The notes beneath the pieces were generated by a model, which was not told the DNA's origin, did no database searches, and saw only the letters and a program-made list of their open reading frames with translations. A stretch of 64,000 bases of DNA from positions 6,634,001 through 6,698,000 of the forward strand of contig OZ245874.1 of the NCBI GenBank assembly GCA_965229335.1, written 5' to 3'. A program made the position numbers and the translations under genes. Of the stretch, positions 7,385-15,699 are shown one piece after another. Within the stretch, counting starts at the first letter, position 1. Each line of letters begins with the position of its first letter. Origin of the DNA: JAFKFH01 sp017307375 (GTDB lineage Bacteria > Pseudomonadota > Alphaproteobacteria > Ferrovibrionales > Ferrovibrionaceae).

Positions 7385-8887
7385 ATGCATCGCAGCCTTC
7401 GCTTTCTCTTGCTCTTCTCCGCGATGGTCGCGGTAACGGTGTCCGGAACGCTGATCGTCGTTGTCGGGGACTATCTCGCAACACTTGATTACCACCATCG
7501 TGTGGCCACCAGCATGGCCCAGGTGATCGACGTCCATCTGCGGCGGCTGACGCAAGGTGCGGAAATCGCGCTGAAACGCACCGTCGAGCTGGCATCGGCC
7601 GCCGGCGGCAGCGCCGGGCTGCACGACCAGGAGGCGTGGCGGCAGATCCGCGACTATCTCGATCCGGTCACCGGCGGCGACACCATCTGGATCGTGGATC
7701 GCGACGGCAAGGTGGTGCTCGATTCGTCGTCATTCCCGGGTAGCGCGGCCTATGTGGCAGATCGGGCCTATTTCGCGGCCGGCCGGCAGGACACGGGGGT
7801 GTTCGTCGGCCCGGCGATCCGCTCGCGCCTGACCGACCGGATCGTCATCACCCTGACCCGCGGGCTGCGGGACGCCGAAGGCCGGTTCGACGGGGTCGCC
7901 GGCATCAACATCGATGCCGACTGGCTGCTCTCCTTCTATGCGCTGCTGCAGCCGGAGATGAAGGCCGAGATCGCGGTCTTCCGCCGCGACGGCAGCACGG
8001 TCATCAACAATCGCGACCTCATGGCGATGATCGACCCGGCGGCCGACCCGGTCCCCCTGTGGTATCATGGGGGATCGATGCCGCCGGCCGGCCTTCTCGC
8101 CGATTTCGATCCCGACGCACATCTGGTGGCGCGCGCGGAAGTCGAGGGCTACGACCTGGAAGTCGTCGTCCGCCTCGACCGCGGCGAGGCACTGGCGCGC
8201 TGGCAGGTGCGCACCCGGAACAACGCCATCGTCGCGGCATTGGGCGGCATGACGCTCGCCGCCGTGGTGCTGCTGGGCATTCGATCGTTCGAGCGCGAGC
8301 GCGCAGCACTCGCCGCGGCCAGGGAGGCGTCGGCCGAACTGGCGCTCGCCCGGCACGATGCGCTGACCGGCCTGGCCAGCCGCGGCCTGTTCCTGGAACT
8401 GGCGAACGCGGCGGCGGCGCATGCCGCGGGACAGGGCGATCATGTCGCGGCGCTCTACATCGACCTCGACGGCTTCAAGCTGGTCAATGACCGGTTCGGC
8501 CACGATCGCGGCGACGCGGTGCTGATCGAGGCCGCGCGCGTCATCGACGGGGCGATCCGCAGCGCCGATATCGCCGGCCGGATCGGCGGCGACGAATTCG
8601 TCGTCTGCCTGATCGGCCCGGCGGCCGCGATTGGCCGGGCGATGCAACACGCCGCCGAACGCATCCAGGCCGGCATCGCCGGCATCGGCGACGGCGTCGC
8701 CTGCAGCATCGGCATGGCCAGCGCCGCGGCCGACCGGGTCGACCTGCCGGCGCTGCTGCGTCAGGCCGACGAGGCGATGCGCGAGGCCAAGGCCCAGGGC
8801 AAGAACCGGATCGTCATGGCCACCCCCCTGGCGGCACGGCACCGCGGAGACGAGACGGGCAAGGCCGGCGACCATGGCCCCCGGTGA
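7385..8887 (+). CDS. membrane diguanylate cyclase with Cache-like sensor and GGDEF domain
   Basis: The product has 500 residues. A signal-anchor helix (residues 5-30) is followed by a periplasmic double-Cache-like region to about 280, with IWIVDRDGKVVLDSS and a RAYFAAGRQDTGVFVG segment typical of dCache_1. A second helix spans about 285-305. The catalytic domain has an intact GGDEF motif at 401-405 and an RSAD inhibitory site five residues before it. It should therefore make c-di-GMP under product feedback in response to a periplasmic ligand. AAGGAGG lies about 21 bases before the only usable ATG, unusually far. No EAL domain is attached. Confidence 0.93.
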   Translation: MHRSLRFLLLFSAMVAVTVSGTLIVVVGDYLATLDYHHRVATSMAQVIDVHLRRLTQGAEIALKRTVELASAAGGSAGLHDQEAWRQIRDYLDPVTGGDTIWIVDRDGKVVLDSSSFPGSAAYVADRAYFAAGRQDTGVFVGPAIRSRLTDRIVITLTRGLRDAEGRFDGVAGINIDADWLLSFYALLQPEMKAEIAVFRRDGSTVINNRDLMAMIDPAADPVPLWYHGGSMPPAGLLADFDPDAHLVARAEVEGYDLEVVVRLDRGEALARWQVRTRNNAIVAALGGMTLAAVVLLGIRSFERERAALAAAREASAELALARHDALTGLASRGLFLELANAAAAHAAGQGDHVAALYIDLDGFKLVNDRFGHDRGDAVLIEAARVIDGAIRSADIAGRIGGDEFVVCLIGPAAAIGRAMQHAAERIQAGIAGIGDGVACSIGMASAAADRVDLPALLRQADEAMREAKAQGKNRIVMATPLAARHRGDETGKAGDHGPR

Positions 8888-8926
8888 AGCCGCAGCTACC
8901 CACCCCTTCGATCGCCTGCATCACGC

Positions 8927-10750
8927 CTAAGCGGCGCGGCGGAAGAAGCCGGCATTGGCCACGAGGGCCCGGGCAGCCTCGGCCATCGCGGCGGCTTCGT
9001 CCGGCGGCAGCCGGCGGGCGAGCAGACCGAGGGAACGGCCTGCCTGCTCCGGCTGCCGGGCCACGCGTCCCAGCCGGCGGAGAACCGCCGCGATCCGCGG
9101 GGTCGTGGGACACTCCCGCAGATGCAGGATCGCCTGGCCCAGCCCGAGCACGGCAAGGCCGCCATCGAGGGGCGCCGGCTCGGCCTCGCCGGCCTTCTCG
9201 CTCCAGCGCGCGAGGCGCAGCAGGCGGTGATGCAGCCGGGCACGCCAGGCGAGGCGGCGGGCCGGCGCATCGGGCCGGCTGGCCATCGCCTCCAGATCGT
9301 GCACCATCATCGCGATCAGCATGTCGCGCCGGCGCCGGGCATCGGCCGGCCAGGCCAGGCGGAAGCTGATCCAGGCGACCAGCGGACCGGCGACGACGGC
9401 CGCGGCGGTCGCAACCGACGTCTCGACCGTGCCGGCCAGCGGAAAGGCCGGCTGCAGCAGCAGGAGCATGGCCAGGTTGACGTCGAAGCCGGCGGCCATG
9501 GTCCGGCGGTGGGCCACCGGCAACGCGCCCGCCAGCATGAACGGCAGGGTCAGCAGGATGAGATCGAGCCCGGAACCGCCATGCGGCCAGACCAGCCAGC
9601 GGCAGGCCAGCGCGGCGATGACGCCGGCGAGCTGGCCGGCACCGACGAAACGCATGGTTCCGGCCGGATCGTCGAAGGTCGAGAACAGCGAGATCATCAC
9701 CGAGGTGCCGAGCAGCATGTAGGCACCGCCCGGCCAGCCGGTGCCCTGCCACAGGGCGCCGACCAGCAGCATGGTCAGGAGGGCGCGGCATGCCGCCCGG
9801 CGCGCGCCCAACCAGTCGCGATGCAGGACGATTTCCGGCCTGTCGGCAAGCGTCGCGTTACCGAGCGCCGCGGCGACGGCCTCGAGCCCCGCGACCGGCT
9901 TCACCAGCGACGCGACTTCCGCCATGTCGACGGCAGCATCGAGTGCGTCGGCGGCCCGGTCCAGGCGATCGGCGTCGGCCGCATCGACGCGGCCGGGCGC
10001 TGACGTCAGCAGCGCCACCTGGGCGACCACGAGGCCGCGCAGACCGTGCGCGGCCCGCCGCAGGCGCAGCGAGCCGGCGCCATGGGTATCGAGCAGATCG
10101 TCGACCGCGGCAAGTTCCGACAGCAGGGCGCGGCGCGCGGCCGTATCGGCAGCGGCACCGCGCAGCCGGGCGGCGAAGTCACGCAGGCAACGAGCCACCA
10201 GCCGCCGGATCCGGCCAGCAACATCGCTCTCGGCCGCCTGCGGCGTGAACACCAGGCCGACCAGTACCGCGACGAGGACGCCGGTCATGACGGTGAGGAA
10301 GCGGTCCAGGCCCAACCCCAAGATTTGATCGGGGTGCGGTGTATCGAGCAGCGCGACCATCGCGGCGGAATAGCCGGCAAGAATGCTGCCGTAGGAAGAA
10401 AAGCCGCGCAGCAGGTTGCCGAGACCGGCACAGAGGCCGATCCACAGGCTGAGGCCCGTGATCATCGGGACCGGCTGGCCGCCGGTGGCGACCACCAGGC
10501 CGATGCCGACCAGCACGCCGACGGCGGTGCCGAGCGCACGGAACAGGCCTTTCTCGATCAGCAGGCCGCGAACCGGCTGGGCCGCGGCCCAGACCGTCAT
10601 CGCCGACCACTGCGGATGCTGCAAGCCCAACGCCCAGGCGACGACCAGCGCCGCGCAGGCGGCGAGCGCCGTGCGCAAGGCAAAGCCCAGCCGCGCGGGA
10701 TCGAAGCCGAGCCGCGACAGGAAGCCTGCAGGGGACGCGTGCGGTGTCAT
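8927..10750 (-). CDS. FUSC-family aromatic-acid-efflux-like protein
   Basis: The product has 607 residues with two membrane blocks of several helices (residues about 20-170 and 325-465), each followed by a soluble alpha-helical region. This is the FUSC/AaeB architecture. The N-terminal block contains HPQWSAMTVWAAAQPVRG and GTAVGVLVG, which are hallmarks of the family. It probably exports aromatic or other organic acids across the inner membrane. The start overlaps the MarR stop by four bases (ATGA), so the two genes are translationally coupled and regulator and pump form one unit. Confidence 0.9.
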   Translation of the reverse strand: MTPHASPAGFLSRLGFDPARLGFALRTALAACAALVVAWALGLQHPQWSAMTVWAAAQPVRGLLIEKGLFRALGTAVGVLVGIGLVVATGGQPVPMITGLSLWIGLCAGLGNLLRGFSSYGSILAGYSAAMVALLDTPHPDQILGLGLDRFLTVMTGVLVAVLVGLVFTPQAAESDVAGRIRRLVARCLRDFAARLRGAAADTAARRALLSELAAVDDLLDTHGAGSLRLRRAAHGLRGLVVAQVALLTSAPGRVDAADADRLDRAADALDAAVDMAEVASLVKPVAGLEAVAAALGNATLADRPEIVLHRDWLGARRAACRALLTMLLVGALWQGTGWPGGAYMLLGTSVMISLFSTFDDPAGTMRFVGAGQLAGVIAALACRWLVWPHGGSGLDLILLTLPFMLAGALPVAHRRTMAAGFDVNLAMLLLLQPAFPLAGTVETSVATAAAVVAGPLVAWISFRLAWPADARRRRDMLIAMMVHDLEAMASRPDAPARRLAWRARLHHRLLRLARWSEKAGEAEPAPLDGGLAVLGLGQAILHLRECPTTPRIAAVLRRLGRVARQPEQAGRSLGLLARRLPPDEAAAMAEAARALVANAGFFRRAA

Positions 10751-11196
10751 GCGCGATCCTCGCCCAGCGGGGGAAGGCGGCGGGCGATCCGGGCGAAAAC
10801 GTCCATCACCCGGGTAAGATCGGCATCGCTGACATCGGCGAGGATCTCGGCTTCCCGGCCGTTCAACAGGCGCAGGATATCGGCCACGGCGACGCGCCCG
10901 GGGCCGGTCAGATAGATCAGCCTGGCACGACGGTCGGCGGGATCGGTCCGCCGCTCGACCAGCCCGCGCGCGACCAGGATGTCGAGCAGGCGAACGAGGC
11001 TCGAGGCATCGAGCCCGACCAGCGCCGCCAGCGCCTTCTGGCTGATGCCATCGCCGGATTCATGCAGATGGACAAGCGGCGCCCAGGTCGCGTCGGTCAG
11101 CCCGGCCTCGGCCAGCCGGGTGTCGAGCGTGCGTCGCCAGCGCCGGGCCAGCAGCGCGAATTCGAGACCGAAACGGGTACGCGGATGAGGGTCCAT
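10747..11196 (-). CDS. MarR-family transcriptional regulator
   Basis: The product has 149 residues with a MarR winged helix-turn-helix. ISQKALAALVGLDASSLVRL is the recognition region and ERRTDPADRRARLIYLT is the wing with the usual DxRxR pattern. It lies directly upstream of, and overlaps, the FUSC efflux gene. A 19-base palindrome lies 22 bases upstream of its ATG, which suggests autorepression relieved by an aromatic ligand. The exact inducer is unknown. Confidence 0.92.
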   Translation of the reverse strand: MDPHPRTRFGLEFALLARRWRRTLDTRLAEAGLTDATWAPLVHLHESGDGISQKALAALVGLDASSLVRLLDILVARGLVERRTDPADRRARLIYLTGPGRVAVADILRLLNGREAEILADVSDADLTRVMDVFARIARRLPPLGEDRA

Positions 11197-11217
11197 GAAT
11201 TCATTTGTCCATTAAAA

Positions 11218-11236
11218 TGATTTGAATTGCAAATCA
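11218..11236. promoter_or_regulatory. MarR operator candidate, 7-5-7 palindrome
   Basis: TGATTTGAATTGCAAATCA is a perfect inverted repeat with a five-base centre. It lies upstream of the MarR-FUSC pair and also upstream of the divergent DUF4142 gene. A second palindrome, ATGAATTCAT, overlaps the MarR start at 11195-11204. The size and symmetry match MarR-type sites; binding is inferred. Confidence 0.6.
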
Positions 11237-11346
11237 AATTGTCTACCCGACGCGCTGGCCACCCCCGGGCGGATAAAGGAACCAGTCACGCCACCTGGCG
11301 TTCTACCGGCTCGAAACCGCAATCCGTAACGGGCCGAGAGGACATC

Positions 11347-11880
11347 ATGCCTAAGAAGCATCTTATTGCCGTCTGTATCCTGGCCGGTCTCGCCGCCGGC
11401 ACCGGCGTCGCCCCCGCCATCGCCCAGTCGAGCCCGCCGGTCGCCGTCAACGCGCCGGACATGCAGGAAAGCTTTCTGCAGAAGGTCGTGCGGTCGAACG
11501 CGTTCGAGATCCAGACCAGCCAGCTGGCGCTCGAGCGCACGACGAATACCGAAGTCAAGGCGTTCGCCCAGCAGATGATCACCGATCACACCAAGGCCAA
11601 GGACGAGCTGGCTGTGCTGCTCAAGGCGCTCAACATCACCGAACCCTCGGCCGCCCTGGAACCGGCGCAGATCCAGGAGATCAAGCTGATGCAGGCCGAG
11701 CAGAACCAGGATTTCGATCGTCTCTACATCAACGCGCAGAACAACGCCCATGTCGAGGCGGTGGCCCTGTTCCGGCAGTTCAGCGCATCGGGCTCGCCCG
11801 CCGAAGTCCGGGCCTGGGCGGCCAAGACCCTGCCCACGCTGGAGCAGCATCTCGCCCACGTGCAGAAGCTGAAGAAGTAA
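11347..11880 (+). CDS. DUF4142 exported protein
   Basis: The product has 177 residues from the ATG at 11347, after GAGAGGA. A signal peptide (MPKKHLIAVCILAGLAAGTG, then a cleavage region near APAIAQ) precedes an all-helical domain. The domain contains SNAFEIQTSQLALERTTN, VKAFAQQMITDHTKA and NAHVEAVALFRQF, the ferritin-like DUF4142 pattern. The family is periplasmic or secreted and its biochemical role is unknown. The frame stays open upstream to a TTG inside the MarR palindrome, but that part lacks signal-peptide character and was not used. Confidence 0.88.
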   Translation: MPKKHLIAVCILAGLAAGTGVAPAIAQSSPPVAVNAPDMQESFLQKVVRSNAFEIQTSQLALERTTNTEVKAFAQQMITDHTKAKDELAVLLKALNITEPSAALEPAQIQEIKLMQAEQNQDFDRLYINAQNNAHVEAVALFRQFSASGSPAEVRAWAAKTLPTLEQHLAHVQKLKK

Positions 11881-11899
11881 GCGGCCACGCCGGCACCGT

Positions 11900-11937
11900 C
11901 GTCGGAGGGAAGGATCCGGCGATCCTTCCCCCCGACG
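11900..11937 (+). terminator. intrinsic terminator after the DUF4142 gene
   Basis: CGTCGG-A-GGGAAGGATC pairs with GATCCTTCCC-C-CCGACG around a four-base CGGC loop. This gives a 16-pair stem with one mismatch, followed by TGTTT. It starts 20 bases after the stop codon. Confidence 0.75.
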
Positions 11938-11985
11938 TGTTTGCAGCGTTATAAATTGTCACCGATCAGCGTAGCGGAGCGGGCC

Positions 11986-12624
11986 ATGGCCGGGGAGATC
12001 GTTTTCTATACGCATCCGATGTCGCGTGGCCGCATCGTCCGCTGGATGCTCGAGGAAGTCGGCCAGCCCTATCGCACGGAAATCCTCGATTTCTCGACGA
12101 CGATGAAGGCGCCGTCCTATCGCGCGGTCAACCCGATGGGCAAGGTGCCGGCGATCCGCCACGGCGATGCCGTGGTCACCGAAGCGGCTGCCATCTGCGC
12201 CTATCTGGCGGATGCCTTTCCGCAGGCCGGCCTTTGCCCGGCAAGCGGCCCGGCACGGGCCTCCTATTTTCGCTGGATGTTCTTTGCCGCCGGCCCCCTG
12301 GAGGCGGCCACGACCAACAATGCCCTGGGTTTCGTCGCACCGGCCGAGCGCGAGCGTATGCTCGGCTATGGCACGCTCGCCCAGGTGCTCGACGCGCTCG
12401 AAGGTGCCCTTGCCGGCGGCAGCTACATCGCCGGTGACGACTTCAGCGCGGCCGATGTCTATGTCGGCTCGCAGCTTGGCTGGGGCATGATGGTCGGATC
12501 GATCGAACCCAGGCCGGCATTTGCCGGCTACTGGCAGCGTCTGGCCGACCGGCCGGCCGCAATCCGTGCGAAGGACATCGACGATGCGCTGATGGCCCCC
12601 GCCGGCCCCGGCCAGGCGGGCTAG
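11986..12624 (+). CDS. glutathione S-transferase family protein
   Basis: The product has 212 residues. The N-terminal thioredoxin fold has FYTHPMSRGRIVRWML, where Ser or Arg near the start may activate glutathione, and NPMGKVPAI with the cis-proline. A helical C-terminal domain contains FSAADVYVGSQLGW, the GST N-capping region. The ATG at 11986 was chosen over an upstream in-frame TTG because homology begins there. It is a cytosolic glutathione-conjugating or reducing enzyme of unknown substrate and appears monocistronic behind a terminator. Confidence 0.9.
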   Translation: MAGEIVFYTHPMSRGRIVRWMLEEVGQPYRTEILDFSTTMKAPSYRAVNPMGKVPAIRHGDAVVTEAAAICAYLADAFPQAGLCPASGPARASYFRWMFFAAGPLEAATTNNALGFVAPAERERMLGYGTLAQVLDALEGALAGGSYIAGDDFSAADVYVGSQLGWGMMVGSIEPRPAFAGYWQRLADRPAAIRAKDIDDALMAPAGPGQAG

Positions 12625-12641
12625 GGTCGGCCGATCTGACG

Positions 12642-12944
12642 TCAGCCGATGTCGCCGCGGCGGTCGTAGGCCAGGACGATCGGCCGGCTGTCCGCCGGAG
12701 CCCGGCGCAAGCTGCCGGGCGCCGCCGCATCGGACTCGATCTCCACCTCTTGCCCGATCGTGGCGCCGAACGCGCTCAGCGCTTCGCGCACCCGTTCCTG
12801 CGCCATCCTCCTGCCCGCCGAAACCGCCTGCCCCCGGTTGGCCGAGCGGGCGAGCGTGTCGCTCAACCTGGCAAATGCGTCGGACACGGCTCCGCCTTTC
12901 GACGCAAGGCATGATTTTCCCGGGACAACAGGTTGTTGCGGCAT
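12642..12944 (-). CDS. hypothetical small protein, 100 residues
   Basis: No family was recognised. The gene is supported by a strong GGAGGAGAACCG site directly before the ATG. The protein is soluble. An alpha-helical stretch (SDAFARLSDTLARSAN, then AQERVREALSAFG) is followed by a disordered acidic-to-basic tail ending in PIVLAYDRRGDIG. It is divergent from the helix-turn-helix gene at 13033 with 88 bases between the starts, so a functional link with that cassette is possible but unproven. Confidence 0.6.
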   Translation of the reverse strand: MPQQPVVPGKSCLASKGGAVSDAFARLSDTLARSANRGQAVSAGRRMAQERVREALSAFGATIGQEVEIESDAAAPGSLRRAPADSRPIVLAYDRRGDIG

Positions 12945-13032
12945 CGGTTCTCCTCCACCCTAATGGTCTGGAAGCTACCCGGTCGGGCAGCGTCAAGTCT
13001 GGCGCTCCGACCGTGCAACCTTGGAGACATCG

Positions 13033-14136
13033 ATGAACACTCGGCCACGCGGGCCGCGCGCCCATCTGGACGCGGCGATCGCCAGACGCCTGATGCCCAA
13101 CAGCGAATTGACGATGCGGGCCCTGGCAAAGGCTTCGGGCTACAGCGAGGCGACGATCAGGCGCGCCCGCAACGGCGAAACCGGCCATATCGACGCCGAG
13201 ATGCTGTTCGCGCTGTCCGAAGTCTTCGCGCGCCGCGGCGACCACGATTTCCTGGTCGAGATCTTCGGCATCACCGTCGCCACGCCGGCGATGAACGGCG
13301 GCGATCTCTGCTACTGGATCACCGAGGACGGGGCCGTCAATGCGGCGCCGTTCGGACATGCCCGATTCGTGCGCGACGCGTTGCGGCTGGGCCCGGACGA
13401 GGCTTTCGACGCGATCGCCTACGGTATTCGCGCCATGGGCTGGATCGAAATCACGATCCGGGCCAATGGCCGGCTGACGGTGCGCCGTCACCTCGTCAAC
13501 GCCGCGGCCGACGCCGGTCGGCGGGCCGCCGACTGGCTGGCCGAGCAAGGCCGCACCTTCAGCGAGATCGAGATCCTGAGCCTGCAGGGCGACAGTTGGA
13601 GCCGCCGGCGCTACGACACGATCCGCGCTGCCGCCCAGTCGCTGGCCGTGCCGGTCGGCGATGCCATTTCCGATCATATTTCGGTCCATATCGCAACCAA
13701 ACGCTTGTCGTTCAACCACATCGCCGATCCGGTGCAGATCGCGGCGCTGCGCCACTGGAACGGTCCGGATACCGAGGTCGACAGCCTGATGCGGGCGATC
13801 ACCGCGGCCGGTGGCTCGGCCAATTATTCGCTGCTGAGAAAGGAGGACGATGGCTACACGCTGCTGACCCTCGGCGCCGCCAACCGGCTGCGCCACGATC
13901 TCGCCGGGCGCTCGCTGCGCCTCCTGCGCGATCAGCACTATGTCGACCTGGTCGAACAGCAGTTCGACACCCTGCCCAGCGAAGGGGTGCGGTTCGACGA
14001 CCTCGACATCCAGGCCAGGACCGATCGCGGCGGCTATCGCCGGCTCGCCCTGTCCGCCAGCGGTCCCGGCGGTGACCGCTATGCCGTCACCGTCACGGAC
14101 ATCTATCGGAAACCACAACAAGCGGTAATCCAATGA
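13033..14136 (+). CDS. unrecognised protein with N-terminal helix-turn-helix, 367 residues
   Basis: The ATG at 13033 follows TTGGAGACATCG. Residues 26-49 (LTMRALAKASGYSEATIRRA) read as a helix-turn-helix of the XRE kind. The remaining 300 or so residues match nothing I recognise. They alternate beta-rich and helical parts, with WIEITIRANGRLTVRRHLV in the middle and a C-terminal LALSASGPGGDRYAVTVTD segment resembling the last strands of a PAS-like domain. The gene overlaps the next one by four bases (ATGA), so the products probably act together. A ligand-sensing regulator is the most economical guess. Confidence 0.75.
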   Translation: MNTRPRGPRAHLDAAIARRLMPNSELTMRALAKASGYSEATIRRARNGETGHIDAEMLFALSEVFARRGDHDFLVEIFGITVATPAMNGGDLCYWITEDGAVNAAPFGHARFVRDALRLGPDEAFDAIAYGIRAMGWIEITIRANGRLTVRRHLVNAAADAGRRAADWLAEQGRTFSEIEILSLQGDSWSRRRYDTIRAAAQSLAVPVGDAISDHISVHIATKRLSFNHIADPVQIAALRHWNGPDTEVDSLMRAITAAGGSANYSLLRKEDDGYTLLTLGAANRLRHDLAGRSLRLLRDQHYVDLVEQQFDTLPSEGVRFDDLDIQARTDRGGYRRLALSASGPGGDRYAVTVTDIYRKPQQAVIQ

Positions 14137-14969
14137 TACCTGACACAAGACATTTCCTCGACGCCCTGACCTGCAGCGCGCTGCCTGCGATCGAACGCCC
14201 GTTCATCGCCGGCCGCATCGCCCCCGCCCTGGTCCGGGCCGCCCGCGAGGCCGACCTGGTGCCGATGGTCAGCCACAGCCTGGACACACTGGTCGAGATC
14301 AAGGCGATCGACCCCGAGCGGGCATTCCTGTCGCAGCTTTCGACACCGGCGCTGCATCCCGATGCGGGACCTGCCGATACCGCGATCGTCCTGTTGATGC
14401 GGGATGGCCAACCCGTGGCATCGGCGTCGCTGCGGCTGCGCTGGATCGAGGGCAACCTGCAGGACGCGATCGAGACCAAGTCGCTGTTCTATGCCGATCC
14501 CGGCCAGGCGCCGGAGGCCGAGCTGATCGTCTGCCGCGCCGCCAAGGCACGGGATATCCGGGCCTGCCATGTCATCGTCGCCGGCGCGCTCTGGGTGGCC
14601 AGGTCGGCGACCACGGTCGACAGCCGGATGATCAAGCTGCTGGTCCGCTTCCTCAATCTGCTGGCCATGGCGAACTACCACTGGTCCTGGTGCATCTCGT
14701 TCTCGCTGCCGCCACTGATGCGCCAGGCCTTTCCGATCTATGGCGCCGACGGGATCGAGCATGGCGTCTACATGGATATCGGCAATCGCCGCGTCGAAAC
14801 CGTGCTGGTTCATGCAAGCCGCGCCCGGTTCCTCGACAACCTGCTGTCCCCGGCCTATCTCGACCTCGGCCATGACCTCGATGGCCTGACCGACCACGAC
14901 CTCGCCCGCGCCAGCCGCGCGGCGGCGGAAACGCGTCTGCGCCGCGTCCATCTCGACGCGATGCACTGA
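14133..14969 (+). CDS. unrecognised protein, possibly GNAT-like acyltransferase, 278 residues
   Basis: The gene is translationally coupled to the upstream helix-turn-helix gene by an ATGA overlap. The strands AIVLLMRDGQPVASASLRLR, then a central block with VIVAGALWVAR and a helix (RMIKLLVRFLNLLAMANY), resemble the order of strands and helices in GNAT-fold N-acyltransferases. The acetyl-CoA loop is not clear. No signal peptide or membrane helix is evident. The fold call is tentative; the existence of the gene is well supported by coupling and clean coding character. Confidence 0.7.
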   Translation: MIPDTRHFLDALTCSALPAIERPFIAGRIAPALVRAAREADLVPMVSHSLDTLVEIKAIDPERAFLSQLSTPALHPDAGPADTAIVLLMRDGQPVASASLRLRWIEGNLQDAIETKSLFYADPGQAPEAELIVCRAAKARDIRACHVIVAGALWVARSATTVDSRMIKLLVRFLNLLAMANYHWSWCISFSLPPLMRQAFPIYGADGIEHGVYMDIGNRRVETVLVHASRARFLDNLLSPAYLDLGHDLDGLTDHDLARASRAAAETRLRRVHLDAMH

Positions 14970-15124
14970 CCTTCCGGGCCTGCAGGGCCCGAACCTGACC
15001 ACGGCCAGCGCCTGTCTCGCGGCCCCGTCGACCGTCTCCAAGCCGACACACGCCCCCCGATTCTTCCAGGCAGAAGCCATGCCGGCACGTCGCTGACGGC
15101 GAGAAACGGCGCCCGCCCCAATCG

Positions 15125-15155
15125 CGTCGCCGGGCAGGGCCTTTGCCCGGCGACG
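15125..15155 (+). terminator. 12-pair hairpin upstream of the ECF sigma gene
   Basis: CGTCGCCGGGCA and TGCCCGGCGACG pair perfectly around a seven-base loop (GGGCCTT). It is followed by ATCTT rather than a full T run. It lies 155 bases after the stop at 14969 and 47 bases before the sigma gene, so it probably insulates the two units. It could instead act in the sigma leader. Confidence 0.55.
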
Positions 15156-15170
15156 ATCTTCATTTGTTGC

Positions 15171-15184
15171 GAATAATTCTTATC
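15171..15184 (+). promoter_or_regulatory. AT-rich iron-box-like element before the ECF sigma gene
   Basis: GAATAATTCTTATC stands out in a GC-rich setting, 18 bases before the sigma-factor ATG. It only partly resembles a Fur-type 7-1-7 box. Its position upstream of an iron-uptake regulon makes Fur or Irr control plausible. The match is imperfect and the call is tentative. Confidence 0.35.
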
Positions 15185-15201
15185 CACACTAGCTTGCGGC
15201 C

Positions 15202-15699
15202 ATGCAGGATTCGGTACTGCACCGCAGCTTCCGCGACCACCAGCGCGACTTGCTCCGCTTTCTGATGCGGCGGCTGCGCTGTGCCTTCACCGCGCGCGAC
15301 CTGGCCCACGACCTCTACCTGAAGCTCGACGATGTCGACGGTGCGACCGGCATCGGCAACGGCCGCGCCTATCTGTTCCGCATGGCCGCCAACCTTGCCA
15401 GCGACCACCTGCGCGGCGAGGCACGCCGCGGCGAGATCCTGCGCGAGGCACAAGACCTGCTCGACGGCGGCGCGGAATGGCGGACGCCCGAGCGCGACGT
15501 GATCGCGCGCGACGAACTGCAGCGGCTGCACCGCGAGGTGGCGGCCCTGCCCGAGCTCAGCCGCCACATCTTCCAGTTGAATAGATTCGAAGGTCGTACT
15601 CATCGCGAAATCGCGGCGCGACTGGGCGTCTCGGTGACGACGGTCGAGAACCACATCCGCAAGGTGATGGACCGCCTGGCGGCGGCGCGCGACCAATGA
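15202..15699 (+). CDS. ECF RNA polymerase sigma factor, FecI-like
   Basis: The product has 165 residues. Region 2 includes ARDLAHDLYLKLDDV and a later RAYLFRMAANLASDHLR. Region 4 has ALPELSRHIFQLNRFEG and the helix-turn-helix HREIAARLGVSVTTVENHI. The immediate neighbours are a FecR-type anti-sigma (ATGA overlap) and a TonB-dependent receptor carrying an STN domain. This is therefore a cell-surface-signalling sigma factor that should direct transcription of the receptor when the siderophore is bound. Confidence 0.93.
   Translation: MQDSVLHRSFRDHQRDLLRFLMRRLRCAFTARDLAHDLYLKLDDVDGATGIGNGRAYLFRMAANLASDHLRGEARRGEILREAQDLLDGGAEWRTPERDVIARDELQRLHREVAALPELSRHIFQLNRFEGRTHREIAARLGVSVTTVENHIRKVMDRLAAARDQ

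Noticed and set aside
11959..14148. A 729-codon minus-strand frame
   Set aside because: It spans the GST gene, the 12642 gene and the helix-turn-helix gene in antisense, and its translation has no recognisable domain.
15171..15184. A confident Fur box
   Set aside because: The two halves are not symmetric enough for the 7-1-7 consensus, so it is listed only as a tentative element.
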